Below are positions 1 through 8,697 of a DNA stretch of 64,000 bases, piece after piece. The position numbers were made by a program, and so were the translations under genes. The stretch's first letter is position 1; each line of letters opens with the position of its first letter. The notes under the pieces are model-generated. The model was given only the letters and a program-made list of their open reading frames with translations, did not search any database and was not told the origin of the DNA. This DNA comes from CALCZU01 sp964396165. Lineage in GTDB: Bacteria > Bdellovibrionota > FAC87 > UBA2466. Location of the stretch: NCBI GenBank assembly GCA_964396165.1, contig CAYNEF010000009.1, positions 20,356 through 84,355 of the forward strand, written 5' to 3'.

Positions 1-645
1 AGAAGCCCGATGAATCTTCTTATCTTGCAGTGGCTTGAGAAAAACCACCCTGAAGTAAAAAAAGTTTGGGTAAACCGCCGCCCTGAAATTTTAAAAGATT
101 ATTCTGAAGCATCGAACTGCGAAATCAGATCTCTGTCGGATTTCATTTCTGCGCCCGGTGATTTTTCCCATCTGTTTACTGCGACATCCAGTTCCCAGGC
201 AATTTTTGACCAGCAGTTTATTGAAAAAGTGGATGGTAAGCACCGGTTGATTTTTGATTTTGCAGAGCCGCCCGATTTTATTCCCTTTACGTCGAAGCAC
301 TTAGAAATGTGCCATGTAGAAGATTTAAGAAAAGAAGCGATGGTCAATACCGAGTCGCGAAAAAGCGCTACGAAAGATGCGGAATGTCTCACGGAAGCAG
401 CACTAAAGGAATTCTTACTCGAACAGAAAGAAGCCCCTCTTTTAAGAGACTTCAATGCAGTTGAACCAAAGTTCGAGGAAGAAAGACTTTCTGCATTTGA
501 TTACATTGAGAAAGAATACCCTGTCGAAATGCAGGTTCGTCTCAAAAAGTTTGTAGAAAAAATAATCAGTAAAAACCTCCATGTGTCCCGCGAACATCTG
601 AAGTCTGTTTTACGCAAAGTTGTATCGAGTGAAGTAAGAGTATGA
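1..645 (+). CDS. hemA: Glutamyl-tRNA reductase, C-terminal part (cut by window start)
   Basis: The reading frame is open from base 1, so the true start lies upstream. The visible 215 residues match the end of the NADP-binding domain and the C-terminal helical dimerisation domain of glutamyl-tRNA reductase: a strand reading VWVNRRPE, a TATSSSQAIFD turn like the family's T(S/A)S motif, then LIFDFAEPPDF where the family has LIDIAVPRD. The enzyme reduces glutamyl-tRNA to glutamate-1-semialdehyde, the first committed step of C5-pathway tetrapyrrole synthesis. The family part is established; identity here is inferred from weak similarity plus position directly before hemC. Its TGA overlaps the hemC ATG (ATGA), so the two are translationally coupled. 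The sequence is rather divergent for HemA. Confidence 0.7.
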   Translation, partial: RSPMNLLILQWLEKNHPEVKKVWVNRRPEILKDYSEASNCEIRSLSDFISAPGDFSHLFTATSSSQAIFDQQFIEKVDGKHRLIFDFAEPPDFIPFTSKHLEMCHVEDLRKEAMVNTESRKSATKDAECLTEAALKEFLLEQKEAPLLRDFNAVEPKFEEERLSAFDYIEKEYPVEMQVRLKKFVEKIISKNLHVSREHLKSVLRKVVSSEVRV

Positions 646-1547
646 TTTACCGTTTGGGGACTAGAAAAAGTGATTTAGCTGTTACCCAGTCACGTTTTAT
701 TCAAAGCAAATTACTCGAAAAAGGCATCCAGTCAGAATTAATCTATATCGAAGGACAAGGCGATCAGGATAGAAAAACTCCTCTTTACGAAATAGAAGCT
801 GCCACGCCCGGGCTTTTTACCAAACAACTAGAAGTTGCATTACAAAATAAAGAAATTGATTTTGCGGTCCATTCCTTAAAAGATTTACCGACTAAACAAC
901 CCGAAGGGCTGACTGTCGCGGCAATTCCTTTAAGAGAAGACGCCTGTGATGTACTCGTGTTGAAAGAAAACAACTCGCTTGTGACAAACAATGTGGTGGG
1001 TACAAGTTCATTAAGGCGCGAAGCCTTAGTGCGCGAAAATTTTCCACAAGTAAAAGTCGCTTCTTTAAGAGGCAATGTTCCTACTCGAATCAAAGCCGTA
1101 CGAGAAGGTAAGTTTGATGCTGTGATTTTGGCGGGAGCGGGACTGAACAGGTTGAAGTTGGATTTAACGGGGCTCGAAGTAAAAAAATTAGATCCGGCCC
1201 ACTTTGTACCCGCACCTGCGCAAGGAGCGCTTGCGGTAGAAACCCGTACCGACTGCGCGCAGGAGCTTTTTCAAGCCATACACAGTCTTGAAGATGCAAA
1301 TACGGCACTTTCTGTGCGCATCGAACGTCAGATATTAGCAGGGCTTTTTGGTGGTTGTACGCTACCCCTTGGAGTCTGGGTAAGGCGAGAAGCTAAGATA
1401 TTGAAATTAAATGCATTCTTAGGAGTTTTAGAGGATCGAAAAAGCCCCAGTAGAGTTTGGAAAAGTTACCGCCGTTTTGACATATCTGACGCGTCGGAAC
1501 AAACTCTGGTCGAAAAGAGCATCGCGCATTTTAGGGAGTATGTTTGA
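642..1547 (+). CDS. hemC: Porphobilinogen deaminase (hydroxymethylbilane synthase)
   Basis: This cytosolic enzyme polymerises four porphobilinogen units into hydroxymethylbilane. The 301-residue length is normal. Family motifs are in order: GTRKSDLAVTQS at the N-terminus, AVHSLKDLPTKQPEGL near residues 75-90 with the catalytic Asp, GTSSLRREA near 120, RGNVPTRI near 143, and GGCTLPLG with Cys239, the residue expected to carry the dipyrromethane cofactor. It overlaps hemA at ATGA and hemD at TTGA. It therefore belongs to the haem operon, with expression coupled to its neighbours. Confidence 0.96.
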   Translation: MIYRLGTRKSDLAVTQSRFIQSKLLEKGIQSELIYIEGQGDQDRKTPLYEIEAATPGLFTKQLEVALQNKEIDFAVHSLKDLPTKQPEGLTVAAIPLREDACDVLVLKENNSLVTNNVVGTSSLRREALVRENFPQVKVASLRGNVPTRIKAVREGKFDAVILAGAGLNRLKLDLTGLEVKKLDPAHFVPAPAQGALAVETRTDCAQELFQAIHSLEDANTALSVRIERQILAGLFGGCTLPLGVWVRREAKILKLNAFLGVLEDRKSPSRVWKSYRRFDISDASEQTLVEKSIAHFREYV

Positions 1548-2233
1548 TACCTAAAAAACAAGTTTATGTAACAGGACAACACGAAGGTTGGATTCCTCCA
1601 GAAGGGGTGGAGTTTAACTTTTTAGATGTGCTCGAATTTAAAAGTATTCCAGTGCCTGAAGAAAAATGGAAACTTGTTACGGAAAAACCTTTTGATTGGA
1701 TTGTATTTACAAGTCCCCGTGCCGTTCGGTTTTGGACCGAAGGCCTTCTTTCTCAAGGCCTGGATTTTCCCATAGAAACCCGCGTTGCCTGTATCGGTGA
1801 AAAAACGGCTGAGGCTGCACAGATGGATGGGTACTCACCTGATTTTTATCCCAGCGAGCCGGGGAGCGAAACTTTCGTTCTCGAATTTAAAGCATTGTTA
1901 AAAGCTTCAGAAAAAACACGCGTGTTAATTCCTGGAAGCTCCATTGCGCGTCCCCTGTTGAAAGAAGAACTCAAACAGAGCGGTTGTGAAGTCGAATCCA
2001 TCGCTGTTTATGAAACTGTGGCGAAAGAAGATTTAAAAACAAATCTCGATGTCACAAAGCTTGAAAATGCGCATTTGTTTTTATTCACAAGCCCCTCGTC
2101 GGTAGAAGCAGTTTGTACTGCAGTTACGCTGCCTTTAAGTACAAAAGTAGGAGCTATCGGAAGTTTTACTAAAGAATCGCTTTTAAAAAGGGGTTTTGAA
2201 AACGTACAGGTATTTAAAGAGGGCTTATGTTAA
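1544..2233 (+). CDS. hemD: Uroporphyrinogen-III synthase
   Basis: HemD closes and inverts ring D of hydroxymethylbilane to give uroporphyrinogen III. The family is poorly conserved. Supporting features here are the length (229 residues), two Rossmann-like halves, WIVFTSPRAVRFW near residues 45-60, LIPGSSIARPLL in the middle, and FLFTSPSSVEAV near 185. The start is a TTG overlapping the hemC TGA, with AGGGAG at 1533-1538 correctly spaced, so TTG looks genuine. Position between hemC and hemB strengthens the call. The last seven bases overlap hemB. Confidence 0.88.
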   Translation: MIPKKQVYVTGQHEGWIPPEGVEFNFLDVLEFKSIPVPEEKWKLVTEKPFDWIVFTSPRAVRFWTEGLLSQGLDFPIETRVACIGEKTAEAAQMDGYSPDFYPSEPGSETFVLEFKALLKASEKTRVLIPGSSIARPLLKEELKQSGCEVESIAVYETVAKEDLKTNLDVTKLENAHLFLFTSPSSVEAVCTAVTLPLSTKVGAIGSFTKESLLKRGFENVQVFKEGLC

Positions 2234-3207
2234 ATCAAAGACCAAGACGCTTACGCAGCAGCGAAAATATCAGAAACCTCGTCTCTGAAACAAAACTGAG
2301 CGCTTCCAACCTGATTCAGCCTTATTTTTTAGCACAAGGTGCTGAGGCAGAAGAACCCATTTTGAATTTTACCGGCATCAATCGCTACGGCATTGAAAAG
2401 TTATACAAGCAAATCGAAGCCGATTTGGAATGCGGTGTAAAAAACTTTTTGCTGTTTGGTGGTACCGAAACAACCAAAAAAGATGAAGTAGGAAGCGATG
2501 CCACGCACTTTGAATCGCTTGTACCCACTTCAGTGCGCGCTTTAAAAAAGAAGTTCGGCAGCGACATGACGCTTTTTACCGACGTTTGTCTTTGTCCTTA
2601 CACTTCACATGGGCACTGTGGACTGATTACGGGGAGCAAAGTGGAAAACGACAGCTCACTCGATGTCCTTGCTGAAATGGCAAGAGTACACGCAGAAGCA
2701 GGTGCTGATTTCATTGCACCATCTGACATGATGGACGGAAGAGTGGGAAAAATTCGCGAAGTGCTCGATTCCTCAGGCCACAGTGATGTAGGAATTCTTT
2801 CCTACACGGCAAAGTACGCGTCTAGTTACTATGGCCCTTTTCGAGAAGCGCTGGGCTCTGCACCCAAAGGGACAGATCGCGCGACTTACCAGATGGATTT
2901 TAGAAATTCCAAAGAGGCGCTTGTCGAATTGGAACTGGATTTGAAAGAAGGCGCAGACATGGTGATGGTAAAGCCTGCTCTTGCTTACCTCGATATTATT
3001 CAACTTTTTAAAGAGCAGTCTACAAAGCCTGTTGTCGCCTACAGTGTTTCTGCAGAGTACGAAATGGTGAAGCAGCTTGCGAAGTGCGGACTTGTAGATG
3101 AGAAGAAAATGGCTTTGGAAAATTTAACGGCGATAAAAAGAGCCGGTGCAGACATTATTATTACTTATTTTGCCAATATTGGCGCAAGAAACGGGTGGTT
3201 CCTATGA
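2227..3207 (+). CDS. hemB: Delta-aminolevulinic acid dehydratase (porphobilinogen synthase)
   Basis: HemB condenses two 5-aminolevulinate molecules into porphobilinogen. The 326-residue length is typical. Schiff-base lysines are expected at Lys196 (SYTAKYASSYYGPF) and Lys249 (MVMVKPALAY). The metal site is the cysteine-rich type: DVCLCPYTSHGHCG carries Cys121, Cys123 and Cys131, so this is predicted to be a zinc-dependent enzyme and not the aspartate-rich Mg type. The start overlaps the hemD end by seven bases and its TGA overlaps the hemL ATG. Confidence 0.96.
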   Translation: MLNQRPRRLRSSENIRNLVSETKLSASNLIQPYFLAQGAEAEEPILNFTGINRYGIEKLYKQIEADLECGVKNFLLFGGTETTKKDEVGSDATHFESLVPTSVRALKKKFGSDMTLFTDVCLCPYTSHGHCGLITGSKVENDSSLDVLAEMARVHAEAGADFIAPSDMMDGRVGKIREVLDSSGHSDVGILSYTAKYASSYYGPFREALGSAPKGTDRATYQMDFRNSKEALVELELDLKEGADMVMVKPALAYLDIIQLFKEQSTKPVVAYSVSAEYEMVKQLAKCGLVDEKKMALENLTAIKRAGADIIITYFANIGARNGWFL

Positions 3208-4475
3208 GATCCTTTACAAAATCCAATGAACTTTTTGAAAAAGCAAAAAAAGTAATTCCTGGTGGAGTCAATAGCCCTGTACGTTCCTTCAGAGGCGTTG
3301 GTGGAACTCCTGTTTATTTTCAAAGCGCAAAAGGACCTTATCTTTATGACGTCGATGGAAATGAATATGTCGATTTCTGCCTTTCTTTCGGTCCTCATAT
3401 TTTGGGCCACTGCCATCCGGCTGTAATGGCCGCAGTTTCAGAACAGCTGCGAGACGCTACAAGTTTTGGTGCTTGCCATCCCAAAGAAGTGGAACTGGCC
3501 GAGTGGATTTTAAAAGGCTACCCGTTTTTGGGTTCTGTGAGACTGGTGAACAGCGGTACCGAAGCCGTGATGACTGCGATTCGTGTTGCTCGAGGTAAAA
3601 CGAAGCGCAATAAAATTTTAAAATTCGAAGGCTGTTACCACGGGCATAGCGACGGACTGCTCGCAAAAGCGGGGAGCAGTGTTGCCGAACTTTCTGAGAG
3701 CTCTTCAAGCGGTGTTCCTCACAGCGTAGTGGAAGACACCATTTCTGTGCGCCTGGATTCCCAAGACGAAATACAAAAAGCATTTCAACTCTATGGAAAA
3801 GAAATTGCTGCAGTAATTATCGAGCCTATTCCTGCAAACTACGGGTTGAGAATTCCCCTTCCTGCAGAACTAGAAAATATTTGCATGCTTGCACGACAAA
3901 ACGGCAGTCTTATTATTTTCGACGAAGTGATTTCAGGTTTTAGAGTGGGACTATCGGGTGCTTGTGGCATCTACGATCTGCAACCAGACATTGTAACGCT
4001 AGGTAAGATTATCGGCGGCGGATTGCCCCTTGCTGCAATCGTTGGCAAAAAAGAAGTGATGGAAGTGTTGGCGCCGCTAGGTGAAGTATACCAAGCGGGA
4101 ACGTTGTCGGGAAATCCGCTTGCTGTGGCCGCAGGGATTGCCACCTTAAAAGTACTTTTTTCAAACGCGCCTTATCAGGCTTTGGAAAGAACCACTAAGA
4201 AATTTACAAATGAACTTCAAAAATTGCTAGGCAGTAAGGCTGAGCTTTTACAAATGGGTTCACTCTTTTGGTTTAACTTTGAAAGAAGTTCCAATGCATT
4301 TCCACCGGAGTTAACAACGAATGGTAAGGAAAAGTATTCGCAACTCTTCCACAGACTTTTGAATGAAGGGGTGTATTTGCCGCCTTCACCGTTCGAAGTT
4401 TGTTTCACATCCATTCAACACGATGAATCGGTATTAGAGAAAGTATTAGAGAAGTTTGAGAGATGCTTGAACTAA
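3204..4475 (+). CDS. hemL: Glutamate-1-semialdehyde 2,1-aminomutase
   Basis: This class-III PLP aminotransferase-fold enzyme converts glutamate-1-semialdehyde to 5-aminolevulinate. The start chosen is ATG 3204, which overlaps the hemB TGA (ATGA); an upstream in-frame GTG at 3195 would give only three extra residues. Motifs are IPGGVNSPVRSF near residue 18, VNSGTEAVM near 115, IIFDEVISGFRVG near 237-249, and LGKIIGGG, where Lys268 should bind PLP. Length is 423 residues, normal for the family. The stop lies inside the following histidine-kinase gene. Confidence 0.96.
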   Translation: MRSFTKSNELFEKAKKVIPGGVNSPVRSFRGVGGTPVYFQSAKGPYLYDVDGNEYVDFCLSFGPHILGHCHPAVMAAVSEQLRDATSFGACHPKEVELAEWILKGYPFLGSVRLVNSGTEAVMTAIRVARGKTKRNKILKFEGCYHGHSDGLLAKAGSSVAELSESSSSGVPHSVVEDTISVRLDSQDEIQKAFQLYGKEIAAVIIEPIPANYGLRIPLPAELENICMLARQNGSLIIFDEVISGFRVGLSGACGIYDLQPDIVTLGKIIGGGLPLAAIVGKKEVMEVLAPLGEVYQAGTLSGNPLAVAAGIATLKVLFSNAPYQALERTTKKFTNELQKLLGSKAELLQMGSLFWFNFERSSNAFPPELTTNGKEKYSQLFHRLLNEGVYLPPSPFEVCFTSIQHDESVLEKVLEKFERCLN

Positions 4476-5437
4476 AAAGAAATAAAAAATGGGTGGTATT
4501 ATTTATCGCCGTATCTGTTTTGATTCTCATGCAGGTACTGTGGTGGACCACCGTATTTTTGCGTACAGTCGATAAAGTCGCAGACTTGGAAAGAACAGTC
4601 ATCAAGCTTTCTCCTGGGCTTGGGAATTTAAAGGCGATTGAAGAGCATCTTTTTCATAGTAAATTCATGTTTCTTTCTGAAGGGATTACTTTTTCTGTTT
4701 TAATCTGCTTTGGACTGTATCTTCTTTTTCGTTCGTTAAAAGCAGAGCAAAAAACACTCGAAATGCAGAGAAATTTTACAGAAATTCTCACGCATGAATC
4801 TAAAACACCTCTTACTGCACTAAAGTTGCGATTGGAAAATCTTTTGGAAATCCAAGGTGGCAATGAAGTACTCACCAAAGAAACGAAGCTTTCGCTAGAT
4901 GAAGTAAGAAGGCTTTCTTCGATAATTGAAAAAGCAATCAGCTTAAACCGTATCGAAGCAAATCATTTCGTGTTTGATGAAGTCTCTGTAGAAGAAGTGG
5001 TACAGCAAGTTGTAAAGAGGCTTGATCCTCTTTTTAAATCGAGAAATGTTAAATTGCATGTGGAACTCAAAGAAGAAATTTTAGTGCGAGCAGATTTTCT
5101 AGCATTACAGAACTCCATTCAAAGTTTGATAGAAAACGCTGTTTATTATAATGATAAGGAAGCTAAAACGGTCACTGTCGCAGCTTCCAAACACGAAAAT
5201 GGCGTGCGTCTTACTGTTTCTGACAATGGCCCCGGTATCCAATTTAAAGAACAAGAGAAAATATTTGAAAGATTTTACAGAGGAGCCTCGGGACGTCGAG
5301 TTCCAGGCACTGGGCTTGGATTGTATCTCACAAGACTGATTGTAGAAGCCCATAAGGGTGCTATCAGACTTGTCGATTCGAGTGCTCAAGGAAGCCGCTT
5401 TGAGATGTTTATTCCTTCATTAAAAGGAGCTGAGTAG
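4463..5437 (+). CDS. Sensor histidine kinase of the haem operon
   Basis: Membrane histidine kinase of 324 residues. Two transmembrane segments (about residues 10-30 and 72-90) enclose a short periplasmic loop of about 40 residues. The cytoplasmic part has an H-box THESKTPLTAL with His111 as the phospho-site, an N-box SLIENAVYYN, a G1 box DNGPGI and a G2 box GTGLGLYL. The gene overlaps hemL by 13 bases and is followed two bases later by a response regulator. It must therefore be co-transcribed with haem genes. The signal is unknown; haem, a haem precursor or envelope stress are guesses. Confidence 0.92.
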   Translation: MLELKRNKKWVVLFIAVSVLILMQVLWWTTVFLRTVDKVADLERTVIKLSPGLGNLKAIEEHLFHSKFMFLSEGITFSVLICFGLYLLFRSLKAEQKTLEMQRNFTEILTHESKTPLTALKLRLENLLEIQGGNEVLTKETKLSLDEVRRLSSIIEKAISLNRIEANHFVFDEVSVEEVVQQVVKRLDPLFKSRNVKLHVELKEEILVRADFLALQNSIQSLIENAVYYNDKEAKTVTVAASKHENGVRLTVSDNGPGIQFKEQEKIFERFYRGASGRRVPGTGLGLYLTRLIVEAHKGAIRLVDSSAQGSRFEMFIPSLKGAE

Positions 5438-5439
5438 AG

Positions 5440-6129
5440 ATGGCACGCATTTGTCTCATCGAAGATGATCCTACCATTCGGGAATTTGTCTCTGGAAAGT
5501 TGCGTTCTTTGGATCACGAAGTCGAAGAATTTGCCTCTGCGGAAAGTGTGCCTGAGCGCCACTGGGATTTGTATGTGGTAGACGTCATGTTGTCGGGAGA
5601 AGAAACTGGCCTCGATTTTTGCAAACGCATTCGCACGCAAATGCCGACTGTACCTGTATTGATTTTGTCGGCACTTTCAGAACCACCTCAGCGAGTAGAA
5701 GGATTAAGAGCAGGAGCGGATGATTATTTAGGTAAACCGTTCGAAATGGATGAACTTGTTCTACGTGTGGAAGGAATGCTTAAGCGCAGCAAGTGGTACG
5801 ACCGCATGCCCAGTAACCACACCTTATTCGAGTGGGAAGACAGGGGTGTTGATTTCGCCCGCTTTGAAGCCAAAGTAAAAGATCAAACGATTCCGCTTTC
5901 CCAAAAAGAAGCGATGTTAATGAAGTTGCTCGTTGAAAAAGAGGGCGAAGTCGTAAGCCGTGATGAAATTCTGGACAAGGTCTGGGGCTACAACGCATTT
6001 CCCTCGACCAGAACAGTAGACAACTTCATTGTAAAACTTCGCAAAGTATTTGAAGAAGATACGATAGCTCCAAAATACATCCATTCCATCCGCGGGATGG
6101 GTTACAAATTTACCTCGAGGCCTCAATGA
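5440..6129 (+). CDS. OmpR/PhoB-family response regulator of the haem operon
   Basis: Two-domain DNA-binding response regulator, 229 residues. The receiver has acidic IEDD near residues 7-10, phosphoacceptor Asp48 in VVDVM, Ser77 in LILSALS and the conserved Lys99 in YLGKPF. The C-terminal winged helix shows WGYNAFPSTRTVDNFIVKLR and ends IHSIRGMGYKF, typical of the OmpR class. It is the obvious partner of the kinase two bases upstream. Its TGA overlaps the hemE ATG. Targets cannot be read from the sequence; autoregulation of the haem operon is plausible. Confidence 0.94.
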   Translation: MARICLIEDDPTIREFVSGKLRSLDHEVEEFASAESVPERHWDLYVVDVMLSGEETGLDFCKRIRTQMPTVPVLILSALSEPPQRVEGLRAGADDYLGKPFEMDELVLRVEGMLKRSKWYDRMPSNHTLFEWEDRGVDFARFEAKVKDQTIPLSQKEAMLMKLLVEKEGEVVSRDEILDKVWGYNAFPSTRTVDNFIVKLRKVFEEDTIAPKYIHSIRGMGYKFTSRPQ

Positions 6130-7154
6130 TACCTTTTCTCATTCAACATATTAAAAACGAAAAAACAAACCGCTTTCCTGTGTGGATGATGCGTCAGGCA
6201 GGCAGGTATTTGCCAAGCTATCAAGCGATACGAAAAAGCCATTCATTTTGGGAAATGGTTTCGACTCCTTCACTTGCCTCTGAAGTAAGTCTTTTACCAT
6301 TGAACGAATTGGATGTGGACGCGGTTATTTTCTTTTCCGATATTCTTACTCTTCCCTATGGGATGAAAGTGCCCGTGCGGATGGAAGAGAAAGTCGGTCC
6401 CGTGGTGGAAACTCCGCTTACGACGACAAAGGCTTTTGAAATTTTTCAAAGTTTCGATTTTTTGAAAAACACAGGATTTGTCGGAGAAGCTTTGTCCATG
6501 TGCCGTAAGCAAATGGCTCCCGACAAGACGCTGATTGGATTTGCCGGAGCCCCCTGGACGGTAGCGACTTATCTTGTCGAAGGCAGAGGGAAAAATGATT
6601 TCTCAAAAATTAAAACCTGGATGCATACGGATCCATCAGGTTTTGCAGCGGCACTTTCGATGCTTGGCAAAGCGACTACTCAGTATCTGGTTGGCCAAAG
6701 AAAAAGTGGCGCGGATATGGTGCAACTTTTTGACACATGGATATCTGAAATGCCCGAGTGGTTTTTCAAACAATATTATTTGGATATTTTAAATGAGACT
6801 TTCGAGACAATGAAAAACCTCGATACTCCTGCGATTTATTTTGGCAAAGGGGCAAGCCATCTCATGCATCTTTTACCTGAAGTAAAAAGCGCCGGCATGG
6901 GCGTGGATGCAGTCAGTTCACTTACACAAGTGGCAAAACAACTTCCTAAGCATTTTTTACAGGGGAATTTAGAGCCTTTGCTTTTAAGAGATGCCTCAGA
7001 AGCTACAGTGCGTGCTCAGGCAAAGCGAGTCTGGACCGAAGCCAAAGCATTAAACAGACCCGTTGTCATGAACTTGGGCCATGGGCTTGTGCCGACAACC
7101 CCAGTTTCGAATGTAAAAGCATACTTGGAAGAAGTTAGAAGAGAATGGAATTAA
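6126..7154 (+). CDS. hemE: Uroporphyrinogen decarboxylase
   Basis: HemE decarboxylates the four acetate side chains of uroporphyrinogen III to give coproporphyrinogen III in the cytosol. The signature PVWMMRQAGRYLPSY near residues 19-33 contains the substrate-binding arginines. GFAGAPWTVATYLVEG near 136-151 and NLGHGLVPTTP near the C-terminus also match. Length is 342 residues, as expected. Coupling to the response regulator upstream (ATGA) and a 10-base overlap with hemN downstream place it firmly in the operon. Confidence 0.96.
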   Translation: MIPFLIQHIKNEKTNRFPVWMMRQAGRYLPSYQAIRKSHSFWEMVSTPSLASEVSLLPLNELDVDAVIFFSDILTLPYGMKVPVRMEEKVGPVVETPLTTTKAFEIFQSFDFLKNTGFVGEALSMCRKQMAPDKTLIGFAGAPWTVATYLVEGRGKNDFSKIKTWMHTDPSGFAAALSMLGKATTQYLVGQRKSGADMVQLFDTWISEMPEWFFKQYYLDILNETFETMKNLDTPAIYFGKGASHLMHLLPEVKSAGMGVDAVSSLTQVAKQLPKHFLQGNLEPLLLRDASEATVRAQAKRVWTEAKALNRPVVMNLGHGLVPTTPVSNVKAYLEEVRREWN

Positions 7155-8518
7155 ATTCTAAAATTTTAGATCTGGTAAAAAAATATTCCGTATCTGGGCC
7201 TCGTTATACGTCCTATCCCACAGCGCCTCAGTGGGTGGAGAGTGTTGGGGGAGATAACTACCGCGCGCAATTGAAAAAAACCTATGCAGATCCAAAATTG
7301 CCCGTTGCCTTGTACGTGCACGTGCCCTTTTGTGAATCTCTTTGTTATTACTGCGGTTGCAATATCCAGATAACAAAAGATCACGGCCGCAGCCAAAGTT
7401 ACGTCGATTCTTTGCTTTCAGAAATGAAGGCAACTTATGAAGTGTTGGGCCATAAGCAACTTTTATCTCATGTAGCTTGGGGCGGAGGCACACCGACATT
7501 TTTATCTTTAAGTGAAATCGAACAACTGCAAAAAGGCACGTTCGAGTATTTTACGCTCGATGAAAATGCCGAAGTGAGCATCGAAATCGACCCGCGTGTG
7601 ACTACTTTCAAGCAGCTGGAACTTTTGCGCGAGCTGGGATTTAACCGCGTTAGCCTTGGTGTACAAGATTTTGAGAAAGCCGTGCAAGAGGCCGTGAACC
7701 GCGTACAGCCTCTCGAACAAACTGAAAGCATGCTTAACTACTGCAGAGAGCTCGGTTTTAAGGGGATCAATTTTGATTTGATCTACGGTTTACCTCACCA
7801 AACTTCAGAAACTTTTAAAAAGACTATCGAATCCGTGATTCGCATTCGGCCTGATCGCATTGCCTTATATAATTACGCGCATCTGCCGCACATGCTGCCG
7901 CACCAAAAAATTCTGGATGCGATGAATCGGCCTGAAGCAGATGAAAGACTAAACATTTTTACTCTCGCATTTGAAAACCTGACAAAAGCGGGCTACCGCA
8001 CGGTCGGTATGGATCATTTTGCTGTCGAAGAAGATGAACTCTTTAAAGCACTTGATAAAGGAACGCTCTACCGAAATTTCCAAGGGTACACCATTAAACA
8101 TGGCGCTGGGATGATTGGGATCGGCGCTTCAGCAATTGGCGAAGTAGGGGATGCGTACTTTCAGAACGAAAAAAATCCCAAAGCGTACGAAGAAAAACTT
8201 TTAAAAGATGGTTTGGCAACCTTTAGAGGAGTGTTGTTTACAGAAGACGACAGGCGCCGAAAGTGGGCTATCTTGTCTCTCATGTGCCGCTTTGAATTGA
8301 ATTTTGAAGAGTACAATACGAAATTTGGAGGCGATTTCGCGTCTCTGTTTTCGAGTGAGCTTGAAAGCTTAAGCGAGTTTGTAAGTGATGGACTTCTGAT
8401 TAAATCCGAAAAAGAACTCAAAGTGACAGAGCGAGGGCGTCTGTTTGTCAGAAATATTGCCATGGTTTTTGATGCTTATTTAAAACAAAGCAAGATTACG
8501 TATTCTAAGACAGTTTAA
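7145..8518 (+). CDS. hemN: Oxygen-independent coproporphyrinogen III oxidase
   Basis: Radical-SAM enzyme that oxidatively decarboxylates coproporphyrinogen III to protoporphyrinogen IX without oxygen. The 4Fe-4S motif CxxxCxxCxC is present as CESLCYYCGC (Cys63, 67, 70, 72). YTSYPTAPQW near residue 21 is typical of genuine HemN and not of HemW. GGGTPTFL lies near 115, and the C-terminal HemN domain is present, giving 457 residues. It is the last gene of the operon; about 180 AT-rich bases without an obvious strong terminator follow. Confidence 0.95.
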   Translation: MELNSKILDLVKKYSVSGPRYTSYPTAPQWVESVGGDNYRAQLKKTYADPKLPVALYVHVPFCESLCYYCGCNIQITKDHGRSQSYVDSLLSEMKATYEVLGHKQLLSHVAWGGGTPTFLSLSEIEQLQKGTFEYFTLDENAEVSIEIDPRVTTFKQLELLRELGFNRVSLGVQDFEKAVQEAVNRVQPLEQTESMLNYCRELGFKGINFDLIYGLPHQTSETFKKTIESVIRIRPDRIALYNYAHLPHMLPHQKILDAMNRPEADERLNIFTLAFENLTKAGYRTVGMDHFAVEEDELFKALDKGTLYRNFQGYTIKHGAGMIGIGASAIGEVGDAYFQNEKNPKAYEEKLLKDGLATFRGVLFTEDDRRRKWAILSLMCRFELNFEEYNTKFGGDFASLFSSELESLSEFVSDGLLIKSEKELKVTERGRLFVRNIAMVFDAYLKQSKITYSKTV

Positions 8519-8697
8519 ACCCCCCAGTTACGAGCTCATCAAATAGCCGTAATCACAGAATAATTATTACCAATCTAAGCTTCTGTCTTAACAAATGTCT
8601 CAAACTTGTTAACCAGAAATCAAATGCAATTGAATTTAGCTCTTACACTAAAAGTATAGCAACAAAACTTATTTTCTAATTCATACCAGGAGAAATT

